Assembly: GCA_900104375.1 (NCBI GenBank)
Contig: LT629302.1
Span: 1,704,001 to 1,768,000, forward strand
Source of the DNA: Flavobacteriaceae bacterium MAR_2010_188
GTDB lineage: Bacteria; Bacteroidota; Bacteroidia; Flavobacteriales; Flavobacteriaceae
Direction of reading: 5' to 3'
DNA length: 64,000 nucleotides
Every line of letters starts with the position of its first letter. Within the stretch, counting starts at the first letter, position 1. Below are positions 34,032-41,071 of this stretch, piece after piece. The notes below the pieces were generated by a model. It worked only from the letters and a program-made list of their open reading frames with translations. It made no database searches and had not been told where the DNA came from. The position numbers and the translations under genes are program-made.

Positions 34032-34039
34032 CAAAGATA
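34032..34039 (-). promoter_or_regulatory. rimO: -7 box of rimO
   Basis: TATCTTTG on the minus strand followed by CAGCCTG, 17 bases before the rimO ATG at 34014. The TTTGCAGCCTG extension is shared with ndk and rpmB. Confidence 0.65.
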
Positions 34040-34100
34040 CGTAATGATTTAGGATTTACTAAGGTTCATTAACGTTTTGAAGAATTCAAAATTAATTTGG

Positions 34101-34148
34101 GATTTGAGGATTTGAGGATTTGAGAGTTTCAAAGTTTCAGAGTTTCAG
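34101..34148 (-). repeat. Six-unit octamer array upstream of rimO
   Basis: On the plus strand the units are GATTTGAG three times, AGTTTCAA once and AGTTTCAG twice, in strict 8-base register. Read on the minus strand, toward rimO, they become CTGAAACT, TTGAAACT and CTCAAATC, the same family as the GAAACTTT array. The array sits about 60 bases upstream of the rimO -7 box. The rest of the 34015-34279 gap shows only AT-rich sequence and a small hairpin, GAGTT-ATAA-AACTC. Confidence 0.85.
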
Positions 34149-34279
34149 ATTTCGAAAATTGGGTGGAATGGCATAATAAAATGTATCTGTAAATAAACAG
34201 AACTGGAATCATTATAACTAAAATGAGTTATAAAACTCACTTACCAATTACTACCCTAATAACAATTATCCAGTTAGGC

Positions 34280-35953
34280 CTACTTATAATTTGAAGGAGC
34301 TACTCTTTTCTTAGATGCCTGCTCGTAAGCAAAAGCCCAATTAAGCAAATTCTCTTCAGATTTCGGAGTCGAAATAAAAGTAAGTCCTTTTGGAGACCCA
34401 TCTTCTGCATATCCCATCGGTACAGTGATAGCAGGATACTCGGCGACCGCAGCAAAACCTGCATGATAATTATTAATGGATAAAAAACCGTCTAGCTCAT
34501 GCTCTTGAAACGGCTTATCGAAGAACAGCTTTCCATTTATCCTCAACGTATTGTGAATGGAATCTAAATCTTTGGATGAACCTGAATCCGCTACAATTCC
34601 GTTGAAAAGTTTTTGACCATAAGGCGCAGAGTTTGTAGAGTCTGTCTTATTATACTTTATTATATCAATTACGGACACCACGCCAACTTTAGTATTTGCA
34701 GCTCCTAAAATATATCGAGGAAGTTCTTTTTTCATCTCAAGATTTAGCAGCCTAACGAAATCTGGCAATTCTAATTTCTCTTCTTCAAATTCAATCACTT
34801 CTGCTCCTTGTGCTCTTAAGGTTTGGATAGCTTCCGCATACAATGAATTATCCATTAACCTTTTGGCGGCTCCCAAACGAACTCCTTTTAACGCATCCTT
34901 GGAAAGATTGCGATAGATTGGTGCTTTATGACCTAAAAGCTGGGTTTTTACGTCGCCAACATCCATCCCGAGCATGGCATCCAAGATAATTGCGGTATCG
35001 GTTACGTTTTTTGTCATTGGTCCAGGAGTATCTAGAGTACTAGAGATTGGGACTATCCCCGACCTACTTAAAATTCCGATGGTTGGTTTTAGACCAACGA
35101 TAGAATTTTGAGATGAAGGTGAAAGTATAGATCCAGAAGTTTCACTACCAATTGCTCCCGCACAAAAATTTGCTGCTACCGCTACTCCACTACCAGAACT
35201 AGATCCACCAGTGTCAATAGTCCTACGACCGTAAGGATTTAAAGTTTGTCCACCAATCGCACTATATCCACTTGGACAATCTCCACAGAAAAAATACGCC
35301 CATTCGCTCAAATTGGTTTTACCTAGAATAATTGCGCCACGGAGTGTAAGCTGTTCAGAAATAAAAGAATCGTGAGTTAAGTTCTTTTCAAAAACAACTG
35401 CACCAGCGGTGGTTGTCATACCTTCGGCATTAATGTTATCCTTCAATAAAATCGGCATCCCATAAACCGAATGTTTTAATTTTTTATTTGCATAAGCCCG
35501 GTCGCGTTCTTTTGCTTCATCTAAAACTGCAGGATTAATAGAAATAACACTGTTAAGTGATTTTTCATTATTTCTATCTAATTCGCGGATTCGATATAAA
35601 TAGAATAAAGTGAGTTGCTCATAGTTTAAGTTACCATCTGCAACGCTCTTCTGCATGGTCAAAATATCTTGATCTAAAACCAAAGGTTTCAAGCTTTCAT
35701 AATTTTGCTCAGAAAAACTGTCTAAAACCTTATTGAACGGAGCCCACAGAACTTCCACATCCAAATTACGAGAATCAAGAACCTTGAATTCCCTAAAATC
35801 GGAATCCATTGCCACCACGGAATCAACTTTAACTTTGTGGAATAACTTTGATTCAACTGTATCTGCAGTATTTACAACCTCACTTGATTCATTTTTATCA
35901 TCTTTACAATTGAAAATAAATAGAAGAAGGAAAATTAGGTAGATGTTTTTCAT
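34280..35953 (-). CDS. Amidase-signature family lipoprotein
   Basis: 557 residues. A lipoprotein signal ends at C16 (LLLFIFNC). A linker of about 100 residues precedes the amidase-signature fold. That fold has PILLKDNINAEGM (catalytic Lys), DTGGSSSGSGVAVAANF (bridging Ser) and GAIGSETSGSILSPSS (nucleophile Ser), followed by VGLKPTIGILSRSGIVPIS. All three members of the Ser-Ser-Lys triad are present. It hydrolyses amide bonds of unknown exported or periplasmic substrates. It lies 22 bases downstream of ftsY on the same strand, between ftsY and rimO. Confidence 0.92.
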   Translation of the reverse strand: MKNIYLIFLLLFIFNCKDDKNESSEVVNTADTVESKLFHKVKVDSVVAMDSDFREFKVLDSRNLDVEVLWAPFNKVLDSFSEQNYESLKPLVLDQDILTMQKSVADGNLNYEQLTLFYLYRIRELDRNNEKSLNSVISINPAVLDEAKERDRAYANKKLKHSVYGMPILLKDNINAEGMTTTAGAVVFEKNLTHDSFISEQLTLRGAIILGKTNLSEWAYFFCGDCPSGYSAIGGQTLNPYGRRTIDTGGSSSGSGVAVAANFCAGAIGSETSGSILSPSSQNSIVGLKPTIGILSRSGIVPISSTLDTPGPMTKNVTDTAIILDAMLGMDVGDVKTQLLGHKAPIYRNLSKDALKGVRLGAAKRLMDNSLYAEAIQTLRAQGAEVIEFEEEKLELPDFVRLLNLEMKKELPRYILGAANTKVGVVSVIDIIKYNKTDSTNSAPYGQKLFNGIVADSGSSKDLDSIHNTLRINGKLFFDKPFQEHELDGFLSINNYHAGFAAVAEYPAITVPMGYAEDGSPKGLTFISTPKSEENLLNWAFAYEQASKKRVAPSNYK

Positions 35954-35975
35954 ATTGACTAATGGGAAGAGATTA

Positions 35976-36932
35976 TTAATTTTTGAAGAAAGAGTCTACG
36001 AATTCATATTTATTAAAAACCTGAAGGTCTTCAATCTTCTCGCCAACACCGATATATTTTACTGGGATTTTAAATTGATCACTTATCCCGATGACAACAC
36101 CGCCCTTGGCCGTTCCATCCAATTTTGTAACCGCTAAGGAAGTAACTTCTGTAGCCGCAGTGAACTGTTTGGCTTGCTCAAAAGCATTTTGCCCAGTAGA
36201 ACCGTCCAAGACTAAAAGCACATCATGCGGGGCATCGTCAATAACTTTTTGCATTACTCGTTTGACCTTGGTCAACTCGTTCATTAAATTTATTTTATTA
36301 TGAAGTCTACCAGCGGTATCAATGATGACCACGTCCGCATTCTGATTTACAGCGCTTTTAAGCGTATCGAAAGCAACCGAGGCTGGATCACTTCCCATTG
36401 ATTGTTTAACGATAGGCACATCTACTCTATCTGCCCAAACCTGAAGTTGATCAATAGCTGCTGCCCTAAAAGTGTCGGCTGCACCTAAAACTACGTTGTA
36501 ACCCTTGTTTTTAAATTGATGGGCAAGTTTTCCTATGGTGGTAGTTTTACCGACACCATTTACACCAACCACCATAATAACATAAGGTCGTATATTAGCT
36601 GGAATCACAAATTCTGTAGCTTCACCCGAGTTCGTTTCAGAGAGTAGGCCGGCAATCTCTTCACGCAATATCTTGTTAAGTTCTGAAGTACCTAGATATT
36701 TGTCCCTAGCAACCCGCTCTTCAATCCTGGTAATTATTTTTAAGGTAGTATTAACTCCTACGTCTGAGCTTACTAAAATTTCTTCCAGATTATCGAGTAC
36801 GTCATCGTCGACTTTTGTTTTACCTGCAACGGCTTTATTTAATTTATCAAAGAAGTTAGACTTGGATTTCTCCAAACCTTTATCTAAGGTTTCCTTTTTT
36901 TCTGAGGAAAATATATTTTTAAAGAAACTCAT
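35976..36932 (-). CDS. ftsY: Signal recognition particle receptor FtsY
   Basis: 318 residues, the short form without the long acidic A domain. The N domain is helical (DKLNKAVAGKTKVDDDVLDNLEEILVSSDVG). The G domain has GVNGVGKTTTIGKLAHQ (G1), AADTFRAAAIDQLQVWA (insertion box), DTAGRLHNKINLMNEL (G3), TKLDGTAKGG (G4) and the closing GVGEKIEDLQVF. It receives SRP-ribosome complexes and passes them to SecYEG. It lies downstream of rpmB-rpmG-DUF4295, from which it is partly separated by the terminator at 37008-37035. Confidence 0.96.
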   Translation of the reverse strand: MSFFKNIFSSEKKETLDKGLEKSKSNFFDKLNKAVAGKTKVDDDVLDNLEEILVSSDVGVNTTLKIITRIEERVARDKYLGTSELNKILREEIAGLLSETNSGEATEFVIPANIRPYVIMVVGVNGVGKTTTIGKLAHQFKNKGYNVVLGAADTFRAAAIDQLQVWADRVDVPIVKQSMGSDPASVAFDTLKSAVNQNADVVIIDTAGRLHNKINLMNELTKVKRVMQKVIDDAPHDVLLVLDGSTGQNAFEQAKQFTAATEVTSLAVTKLDGTAKGGVVIGISDQFKIPVKYIGVGEKIEDLQVFNKYEFVDSFFKN

Positions 36933-37007
36933 TCAGAATTAGTTAAGTCTGGCCTAAAGTGTATGTTTAGAGCCGATTATAAGATTATTGATTTCAAAGA
37001 TAGACAT

Positions 37008-37035
37008 AAAAAAACTGCTTTCAAATGAAAGCAGT
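37008..37035 (-). terminator. Terminator after the rpmB-rpmG-DUF4295 genes
   Basis: Stem ACTGCTTTCA / TGAAAGCAGT with an AA centre. On the minus strand it is followed by a run of T (A at 37008-37013). It should limit read-through from the ribosomal-protein genes into ftsY. Confidence 0.85.
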
Positions 37036-37062
37036 CGTATACTAATATCGAAAGATTTCGAC

Positions 37063-37215
37063 TTATTTCTTATTCAAGAATTCATTTACAAATTCTGGAG
37101 CCATAACTGATTCCACGAACATATATGCTCCTGTTTTTGGAGATTTAACCATTTTTATTGCTTTGGTTAAACGCTTTGAACCTGTTTGTAATGATGCTAC
37201 TGATTTCTTTGCCAT
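37063..37215 (-). CDS. DUF4295 small protein
   Basis: 50 residues, highly basic: MAKKSVASLQTGSKRLTKAI at the N-terminus, then MVKSPKTGAYMFVESVMAPE and a C-terminus FVNEFLNKK. It matches the DUF4295 family found between rpmG and ftsY in Bacteroidota. The size, charge and constant link with two large-subunit protein genes suggest a ribosome-associated protein, but this is inference. It starts 37 bases after the rpmG stop. Confidence 0.9.
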   Translation of the reverse strand: MAKKSVASLQTGSKRLTKAIKMVKSPKTGAYMFVESVMAPEFVNEFLNKK

Positions 37216-37252
37216 GGCTTATATATTTTAAGATTCCCAAAAAGGGGAATTT

Positions 37253-37435
37253 TTATTTAATTTCTTTGTGAACAGTCATACGCTTAAGGATTGGATTAAA
37301 TTTTTTAATCTGCAATCTATCTGGCGTATTCTTTTTGTTTTTAGTAGTGATGTAGCGAGAAGTTCCAGGTTGTCCTGATTCCTTGTGCTCGGTACATTCT
37401 AAAATAACCTGAATTCTATTACCTTTTTTTGCCAT
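37253..37435 (-). CDS. rpmG: 50S ribosomal protein L33
   Basis: 60 residues with the L33 pattern: [40 protein letters not shown] and [15 protein letters not shown]. Only one of the cysteines of the zinc-binding form of L33 remains (ECTEH), so this is a zinc-independent version. It is the second gene of the rpmB-rpmG-DUF4295 unit, 25 bases after rpmB. Confidence 0.96.
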   Translation of the reverse strand: MAKKGNRIQVILECTEHKESGQPGTSRYITTKNKKNTPDRLQIKKFNPILKRMTVHKEIK

Positions 37436-37460
37436 TTTCTTATTCTTAAATGGTTATCTA

Positions 37461-37697
37461 TTATTTGTAGAAACCTTTTGCTTTAGCCTCTTTAAGAGCT
37501 GCAGCGATTCCGATTTTGTTAATTGTTTTTAAAGCTGAAGTAGAAACTTTTAAGGTTAACCACTTGTCTTCTTCAGGAATGTAGAAGCGCTTCTTCATTA
37601 GATTAGCGTCAAATCTACGCTTTGTCTTATTCATTGAGTGAGAAACATTGTTCCCAACCATTGCTTTTTTCCCGGTAAGTTCACAGACTCTTGACAT
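37461..37697 (-). CDS. rpmB: 50S ribosomal protein L28
   Basis: 78 residues: MSRVCELTGKKAMVGNNVSH, then TKRRFDANLMKKRFYIPEEDKWLTLKVSTSALKTI and a C-terminal KIGIAAALKEAKAKGFYK. The zinc-ligand cysteine set of some L28 proteins is reduced to a single Cys. First gene of the ribosomal-protein unit, with a -7 box at 37736-37743. Confidence 0.97.
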   Translation of the reverse strand: MSRVCELTGKKAMVGNNVSHSMNKTKRRFDANLMKKRFYIPEEDKWLTLKVSTSALKTINKIGIAAALKEAKAKGFYK

Positions 37698-37735
37698 TTT
37701 TTCTAACTTTATCTATGTTATTTTAAAACAGGCTG

Positions 37736-37743
37736 CAAATTTA
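37736..37743 (-). promoter_or_regulatory. rpmB: -7 box of rpmB
   Basis: TAAATTTG on the minus strand followed by CAGCCTG, 38 bases before the rpmB ATG. The leader contains no obvious ribosomal-protein binding structure. Confidence 0.6.
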
Positions 37744-37773
37744 GTAAATCTTTATAATAACGGCAAGCATTAA

Positions 37774-39027
37774 TTATCTCTTTTTAAAAATTTCTTTTTG
37801 AAGCATTTCCAGCGCCTTGTTTACTGACTTTCCAATTACTTTTTCTCGCTGGTTTCCAAAAATGAATTTTTCTGAAAACACACCGCTTTCACTAGCGATT
37901 GCAATATAAACCGTTCCAACCTCTGCATCCGAATCCCCTTTTGAAGGGCCCGCATTTCCGGTGGTAGAGATTCCATAATCAGAATTGAACAAAACCCTAA
38001 CCCTCTCTGCCATTTCTTCTGCAACCTCCTTGCTAACGACAGAATGTGTTTCTATAAGGCTCTCTTTAATGCCTAAAATATCGATTTTAGAGTGGGTTGA
38101 ATAAGTTGTTAAACCACCTTTGTAAAAAGTTGATGCGCCCGCTTTTTCAGTTAGTGTTTCAGACAATTTTCCACCGGTACAACTTTCTGCAATTGCCAAT
38201 GTCATATCCTTGGCGACAAACTGTTTAGCGATTAAAGAGACCAGAGTATCGTCTTCTTCAAATCCGGTAAAAATATCATCGATTTGAGGTAATAATTTCT
38301 TGATTTCATTTTCAATATTGGCTTCGAGTTGCTTCTTATCCAAAGATTTGCCGGAAAGTCTCAATCTCACTCTTCCTAGACTAGGCAAATAGGCCAATTT
38401 TATAGTTTTTGGGAGATTGTCTTCCCATGCTTCAATACGTTCTGCAATCGCACTTTCACCTAAGCCATAAGTCAGAACAGTGCGGTGGATAATGTACGGG
38501 AATTTATAACGATCACGCAGCCGTGGAATCACCTCATTATCGATCAATGCCTTCATCTCATAAGGAACACCCGGAAGCATAATGATGTTTCTGTTATTGG
38601 GACGTTTAACCCACATACCTGGAGCCGTTCCAAAGGTATTTGTCAAAATTTCGGCCTGCGAGGGCACTAAAGCTTGCATTCTATTTAAATTGGAAATCGG
38701 AGTACTTATATATCGCTTAAAAATATTCTCAACATGCTTTAGAACCTCAACATTTTCCACAAGTTGGTCATTTGTGTATTCGCAAATAGTCTTTTTGGTA
38801 ATATCGTCCTTAGTGGGACCCAGACCGCCCGTAACGATGATTATCTCAGCATTGTCTTCTGCCTCCTTAAACGCCTTTAGAATATGCTCTCTGTCGTCTT
38901 GAATCGATGTTATCTGATAAACTGATACGCCGATTTTATTAAGCGCTTTCGCTATAAAGGCAGAATTGGTATCTATAATTTGGCCGATAAGAATCTCATC
39001 GCCAATTGTAATTATTTCGGCATTCAA
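37774..39027 (-). CDS. cinA: CinA family competence/damage-inducible protein
   Basis: 417 residues with two domains. The N-terminal MoaB/MogA-like domain shows IITIGDEILIGQIIDTNS, VTGGLGPTKDDITK and MLPGVPYEM, which is the ADP-ribose pyrophosphatase part. The C-terminal CinA domain shows IAESCTGGKLSETLTEKAGASTFYKGG and ISTTGNAGPSKGDSDAEVGTVYIAI, the nicotinamide-mononucleotide deamidase part. It recycles pyridine nucleotides. It is the 3' member of a run with the Hpt and FAA-hydrolase genes, separated from the Hpt stop by 87 bases. Confidence 0.95.
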   Translation of the reverse strand: MNAEIITIGDEILIGQIIDTNSAFIAKALNKIGVSVYQITSIQDDREHILKAFKEAEDNAEIIIVTGGLGPTKDDITKKTICEYTNDQLVENVEVLKHVENIFKRYISTPISNLNRMQALVPSQAEILTNTFGTAPGMWVKRPNNRNIIMLPGVPYEMKALIDNEVIPRLRDRYKFPYIIHRTVLTYGLGESAIAERIEAWEDNLPKTIKLAYLPSLGRVRLRLSGKSLDKKQLEANIENEIKKLLPQIDDIFTGFEEDDTLVSLIAKQFVAKDMTLAIAESCTGGKLSETLTEKAGASTFYKGGLTTYSTHSKIDILGIKESLIETHSVVSKEVAEEMAERVRVLFNSDYGISTTGNAGPSKGDSDAEVGTVYIAIASESGVFSEKFIFGNQREKVIGKSVNKALEMLQKEIFKKR

Positions 39028-39114
39028 ATTCCTAAATGTTTAATATGAATATTGGCTTATTAGGCCATAGTGAAGTTCTTAAAATTGATATTTGTTGAAA
39101 ATTTGAAATTTTCT

Positions 39115-39456
39115 CTAAAGTTCGAAGTCTTCCTTCAGCTCTTGGGATGCATTGTCTACTGCTTCAATCACTTTTTGAAGTTCCTCGTCTACTTTTTCAT
39201 CTCCTTTTTCAAACTTGCCCCAATCTTGTACAACAACTAATTCTTCAAGAACGCCTAGTTCAAAAAGGTCTATAGTTGGTTTCATTTTATGGGCAGCTTG
39301 GTAGGTATTGAAAAAATCGCGCTCGTTAACAGCAACCTTCAATCTTTGTGCATCTTCAGGGACTTCTTCTAGAAAAGCTTGAGCCAATGCTTGGATAAAA
39401 TCCTCGTCATTATCAGCCAATTCCCTTACTCGATTTAATTTATAGTATTTTTCCAT
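39115..39456 (-). CDS. Hpt domain-containing phosphotransfer protein
   Basis: 113 residues forming one helical bundle. The phosphorylation site is H56 in TYQAAHKMKPTIDLFEL, matching the Hpt consensus AHxLK(s)xxxxxG with an atypical start to the following helix. It would pass phosphoryl groups between a hybrid histidine kinase and a response regulator, but no kinase or regulator gene is in the window, so it is an orphan. Its ATG directly follows the stop of the FAA-hydrolase gene (TAGATG). Confidence 0.85.
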   Translation of the reverse strand: MEKYYKLNRVRELADNDEDFIQALAQAFLEEVPEDAQRLKVAVNERDFFNTYQAAHKMKPTIDLFELGVLEELVVVQDWGKFEKGDEKVDEELQKVIEAVDNASQELKEDFEL

Positions 39457-40068
39457 CTATTTAATATTTATCGAAAACAGCTTCTTATCCTCTAAGTAAC
39501 CTGTAAGCAAATCACCGTCTTTAACTCTTCCCACGCCTGATGGTGTTCCTGTAAATATAATATCTCCAATCTTCAAAGTAAAATATTTAGAGACATATTC
39601 GATAATTTCGTCGATTTTGTACAACATTAGTTTTGTATTTCCTTGTTGAACAATGTTTTCGTTTTTTTCGAGTCTAAAATTCAAGGCGTCTAAATCTTCA
39701 AATTCTTCTTTAGAAACCCATTTCCCAACAACCGCAGAACCATCAAAAGCCTTGGCCTTTTCCCAAGGTAATCCTTTTTCCTTAAGTTTAGATTGAAGGT
39801 CTCTCGCAGTAAAGTCGATTCCTAACCCAACTTCTTGGTAATATTTATGGGCAAATTTTCTATCGATGTGTTTCCCAACCCGATTAATCTTCACCAAAAC
39901 CTCAACTTCGTGATGAACATCATCCGAAAAATCCGGAATAAAAAAAGGCTGTTTCTTCAACAAAATAGCCGTGTCTGGTTTCATAAACACAACTGGATCA
40001 GTTGGTCTTTCGTTTTTTAGTTCTTCTATGTGATCGGTGTAATTACGACCTATACAGATTAGTTTCAT
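39457..40068 (-). CDS. Fumarylacetoacetate hydrolase family protein
   Basis: 203 residues, the compact YcgM/FAHD1 form. KLICIGRNYTDHIEEL opens the protein, followed by PVVFMKPDTAIL, the metal-binding region HHEVEVLVKI (with E...E), GIDFTARDLQSKLKEKGLPWEKAKAFDGSAVVG and the closing IIFTGTPSGVGRVKDGD. Such enzymes act as oxaloacetate decarboxylases, acylpyruvases or isomerases with Mg or Mn; the exact substrate is open. It is directly joined to the Hpt gene. An 8-bp-periodic tract lies 50 bases upstream. Confidence 0.92.
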   Translation of the reverse strand: MKLICIGRNYTDHIEELKNERPTDPVVFMKPDTAILLKKQPFFIPDFSDDVHHEVEVLVKINRVGKHIDRKFAHKYYQEVGLGIDFTARDLQSKLKEKGLPWEKAKAFDGSAVVGKWVSKEEFEDLDALNFRLEKNENIVQQGNTKLMLYKIDEIIEYVSKYFTLKIGDIIFTGTPSGVGRVKDGDLLTGYLEDKKLFSINIK

Positions 40069-40117
40069 TTTTTTATGTTTGGTTTTTACTTTATCGTTTT
40101 TGGTTAAGAGTTCCCTA

Positions 40118-40149
40118 GTTGCAAAGTCTCAAAGATTCAGAGATTACAG
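40118..40149 (-). repeat. Degenerate octamer tract upstream of the FAA-hydrolase gene
   Basis: Plus-strand units GTTGCAAA, GTCTCAAA, GATTCAGA and GATTACAG in 8-base register. On the minus strand, toward the gene at 40068, they read CTGTAATC, TCTGAATC, TTTGAGAC and TTTGCAAC, related to the GAGTCTTT and GCAACTTT units at 31041-31112. Confidence 0.55.
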
Positions 40150-40192
40150 ATTGGTATTGTCATTATTTGCCAATCAACTCATTGGAAAATTT

Positions 40193-40969
40193 CTAACTCA
40201 ACTTATTATTAAACGCTCTCAACTTTATTGCAGTCAAGACTTTCTTGGTGTAAAGAGGAAAATCTGCGTTGAGAAGCCATCCAAAATAACCTGGTTCTTG
40301 ATCCATAACATCTAATACACGTTTCCCTTTATGTTTGCCAAAGGCAAAACATTCCTCGCCTTTTTTATTGAAGGCCAAAAAGCCAGCAAAATCAGCAAAT
40401 TTTTTGCGCGAACTGAATTCCGACAGAAATTTGGTGCTATTCTCTAGCTCTTCGTAGCGGTCTAATTGTGCTTTTAAAACTTCATAGGTCGCCATAGTAT
40501 CTGCCTCGGCGCTGTGGGCGTCGTCCAGATTCTTGTCACAATAAAATTTATAGGCTGCACTTAAAGTACGCTGTTCCATCTTATGAAAAATGGTCTGTAC
40601 ATCTACCGACATACAGTTCTTCATATCAAAATCTACACCTGCACGCAGCATTTCTTCTGCTAACAAAGGGATATCAAAGCGGTTAGAATTAAATCCACCC
40701 AAATCTGAATCTTTTATCATCGCATAAATTTCCTTGGCCAAATCATTGAACTTTGGCGCATCGACAACGTCTTCATCTGAAATGCCATGTACCAGGGTCA
40801 CTTCTGCCGGAATAGGCATTTCTGGGTTTACCAATTTTCTGTAGCTTTCCTCCCTTCCATCAGGAAATACTTTTAAAATGGCTATTTCAACAATCCTGTC
40901 TTTGGAAATATTAATGCCTGTTGTTTCTAAATCGAAAAAACAGATTGGTTTTGTTAGTTGTAATTTCAT
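40193..40969 (-). CDS. DnaQ-like 3'-5' exonuclease
   Basis: 258 residues from the ATG at 40969 (MKLQLTKPICFFDLETTG). An ATG 21 bases upstream is possible but adds a non-conserved tail and falls at the promoter. The DEDDh residues are visible: FFDLETTG (Exo I), GGFNSNRFDIPLL (Exo II) and the HSAEADTMATYEVL histidine and aspartate (Exo III). A C-terminal extension (KGEECFAFGKHKGKRVLDVMDQEPGYFGWLLNADF) matches the small domain often attached to RNase T/epsilon-like nucleases. Probable role: DNA or RNA trimming, distinct from the polymerase epsilon subunit. Confidence 0.92.
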   Translation of the reverse strand: MKLQLTKPICFFDLETTGINISKDRIVEIAILKVFPDGREESYRKLVNPEMPIPAEVTLVHGISDEDVVDAPKFNDLAKEIYAMIKDSDLGGFNSNRFDIPLLAEEMLRAGVDFDMKNCMSVDVQTIFHKMEQRTLSAAYKFYCDKNLDDAHSAEADTMATYEVLKAQLDRYEELENSTKFLSEFSSRKKFADFAGFLAFNKKGEECFAFGKHKGKRVLDVMDQEPGYFGWLLNADFPLYTKKVLTAIKLRAFNNKLS

Positions 40970-40987
40970 TACGTAGAGTATAAGTGG

Positions 40988-40995
40988 CAAAAATA
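40988..40995 (-). promoter_or_regulatory. -7 box of the DnaQ-like exonuclease gene
   Basis: TATTTTTG on the minus strand, 18 bases before the ATG. It coincides with the T tract of the terminator that closes the upstream E2 gene, so termination and initiation share the same bases. Confidence 0.5.
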
Positions 40996-41023
40996 AAAAA
41001 ACCCATCGGGCTATCCGTGGGTT
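40993..41023 (-). terminator. Terminator of the E2 acyltransferase gene
   Basis: On the minus strand AAACCCA-CGG...CCG-TGGGTTT is followed by a T run. The stem is imperfect at one position. Confidence 0.75.
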
Positions 41024-41071
41024 TCTAAGAAGTTTGTGAATTTAGTTTTACCTGATTAAATTTCTGGATGG

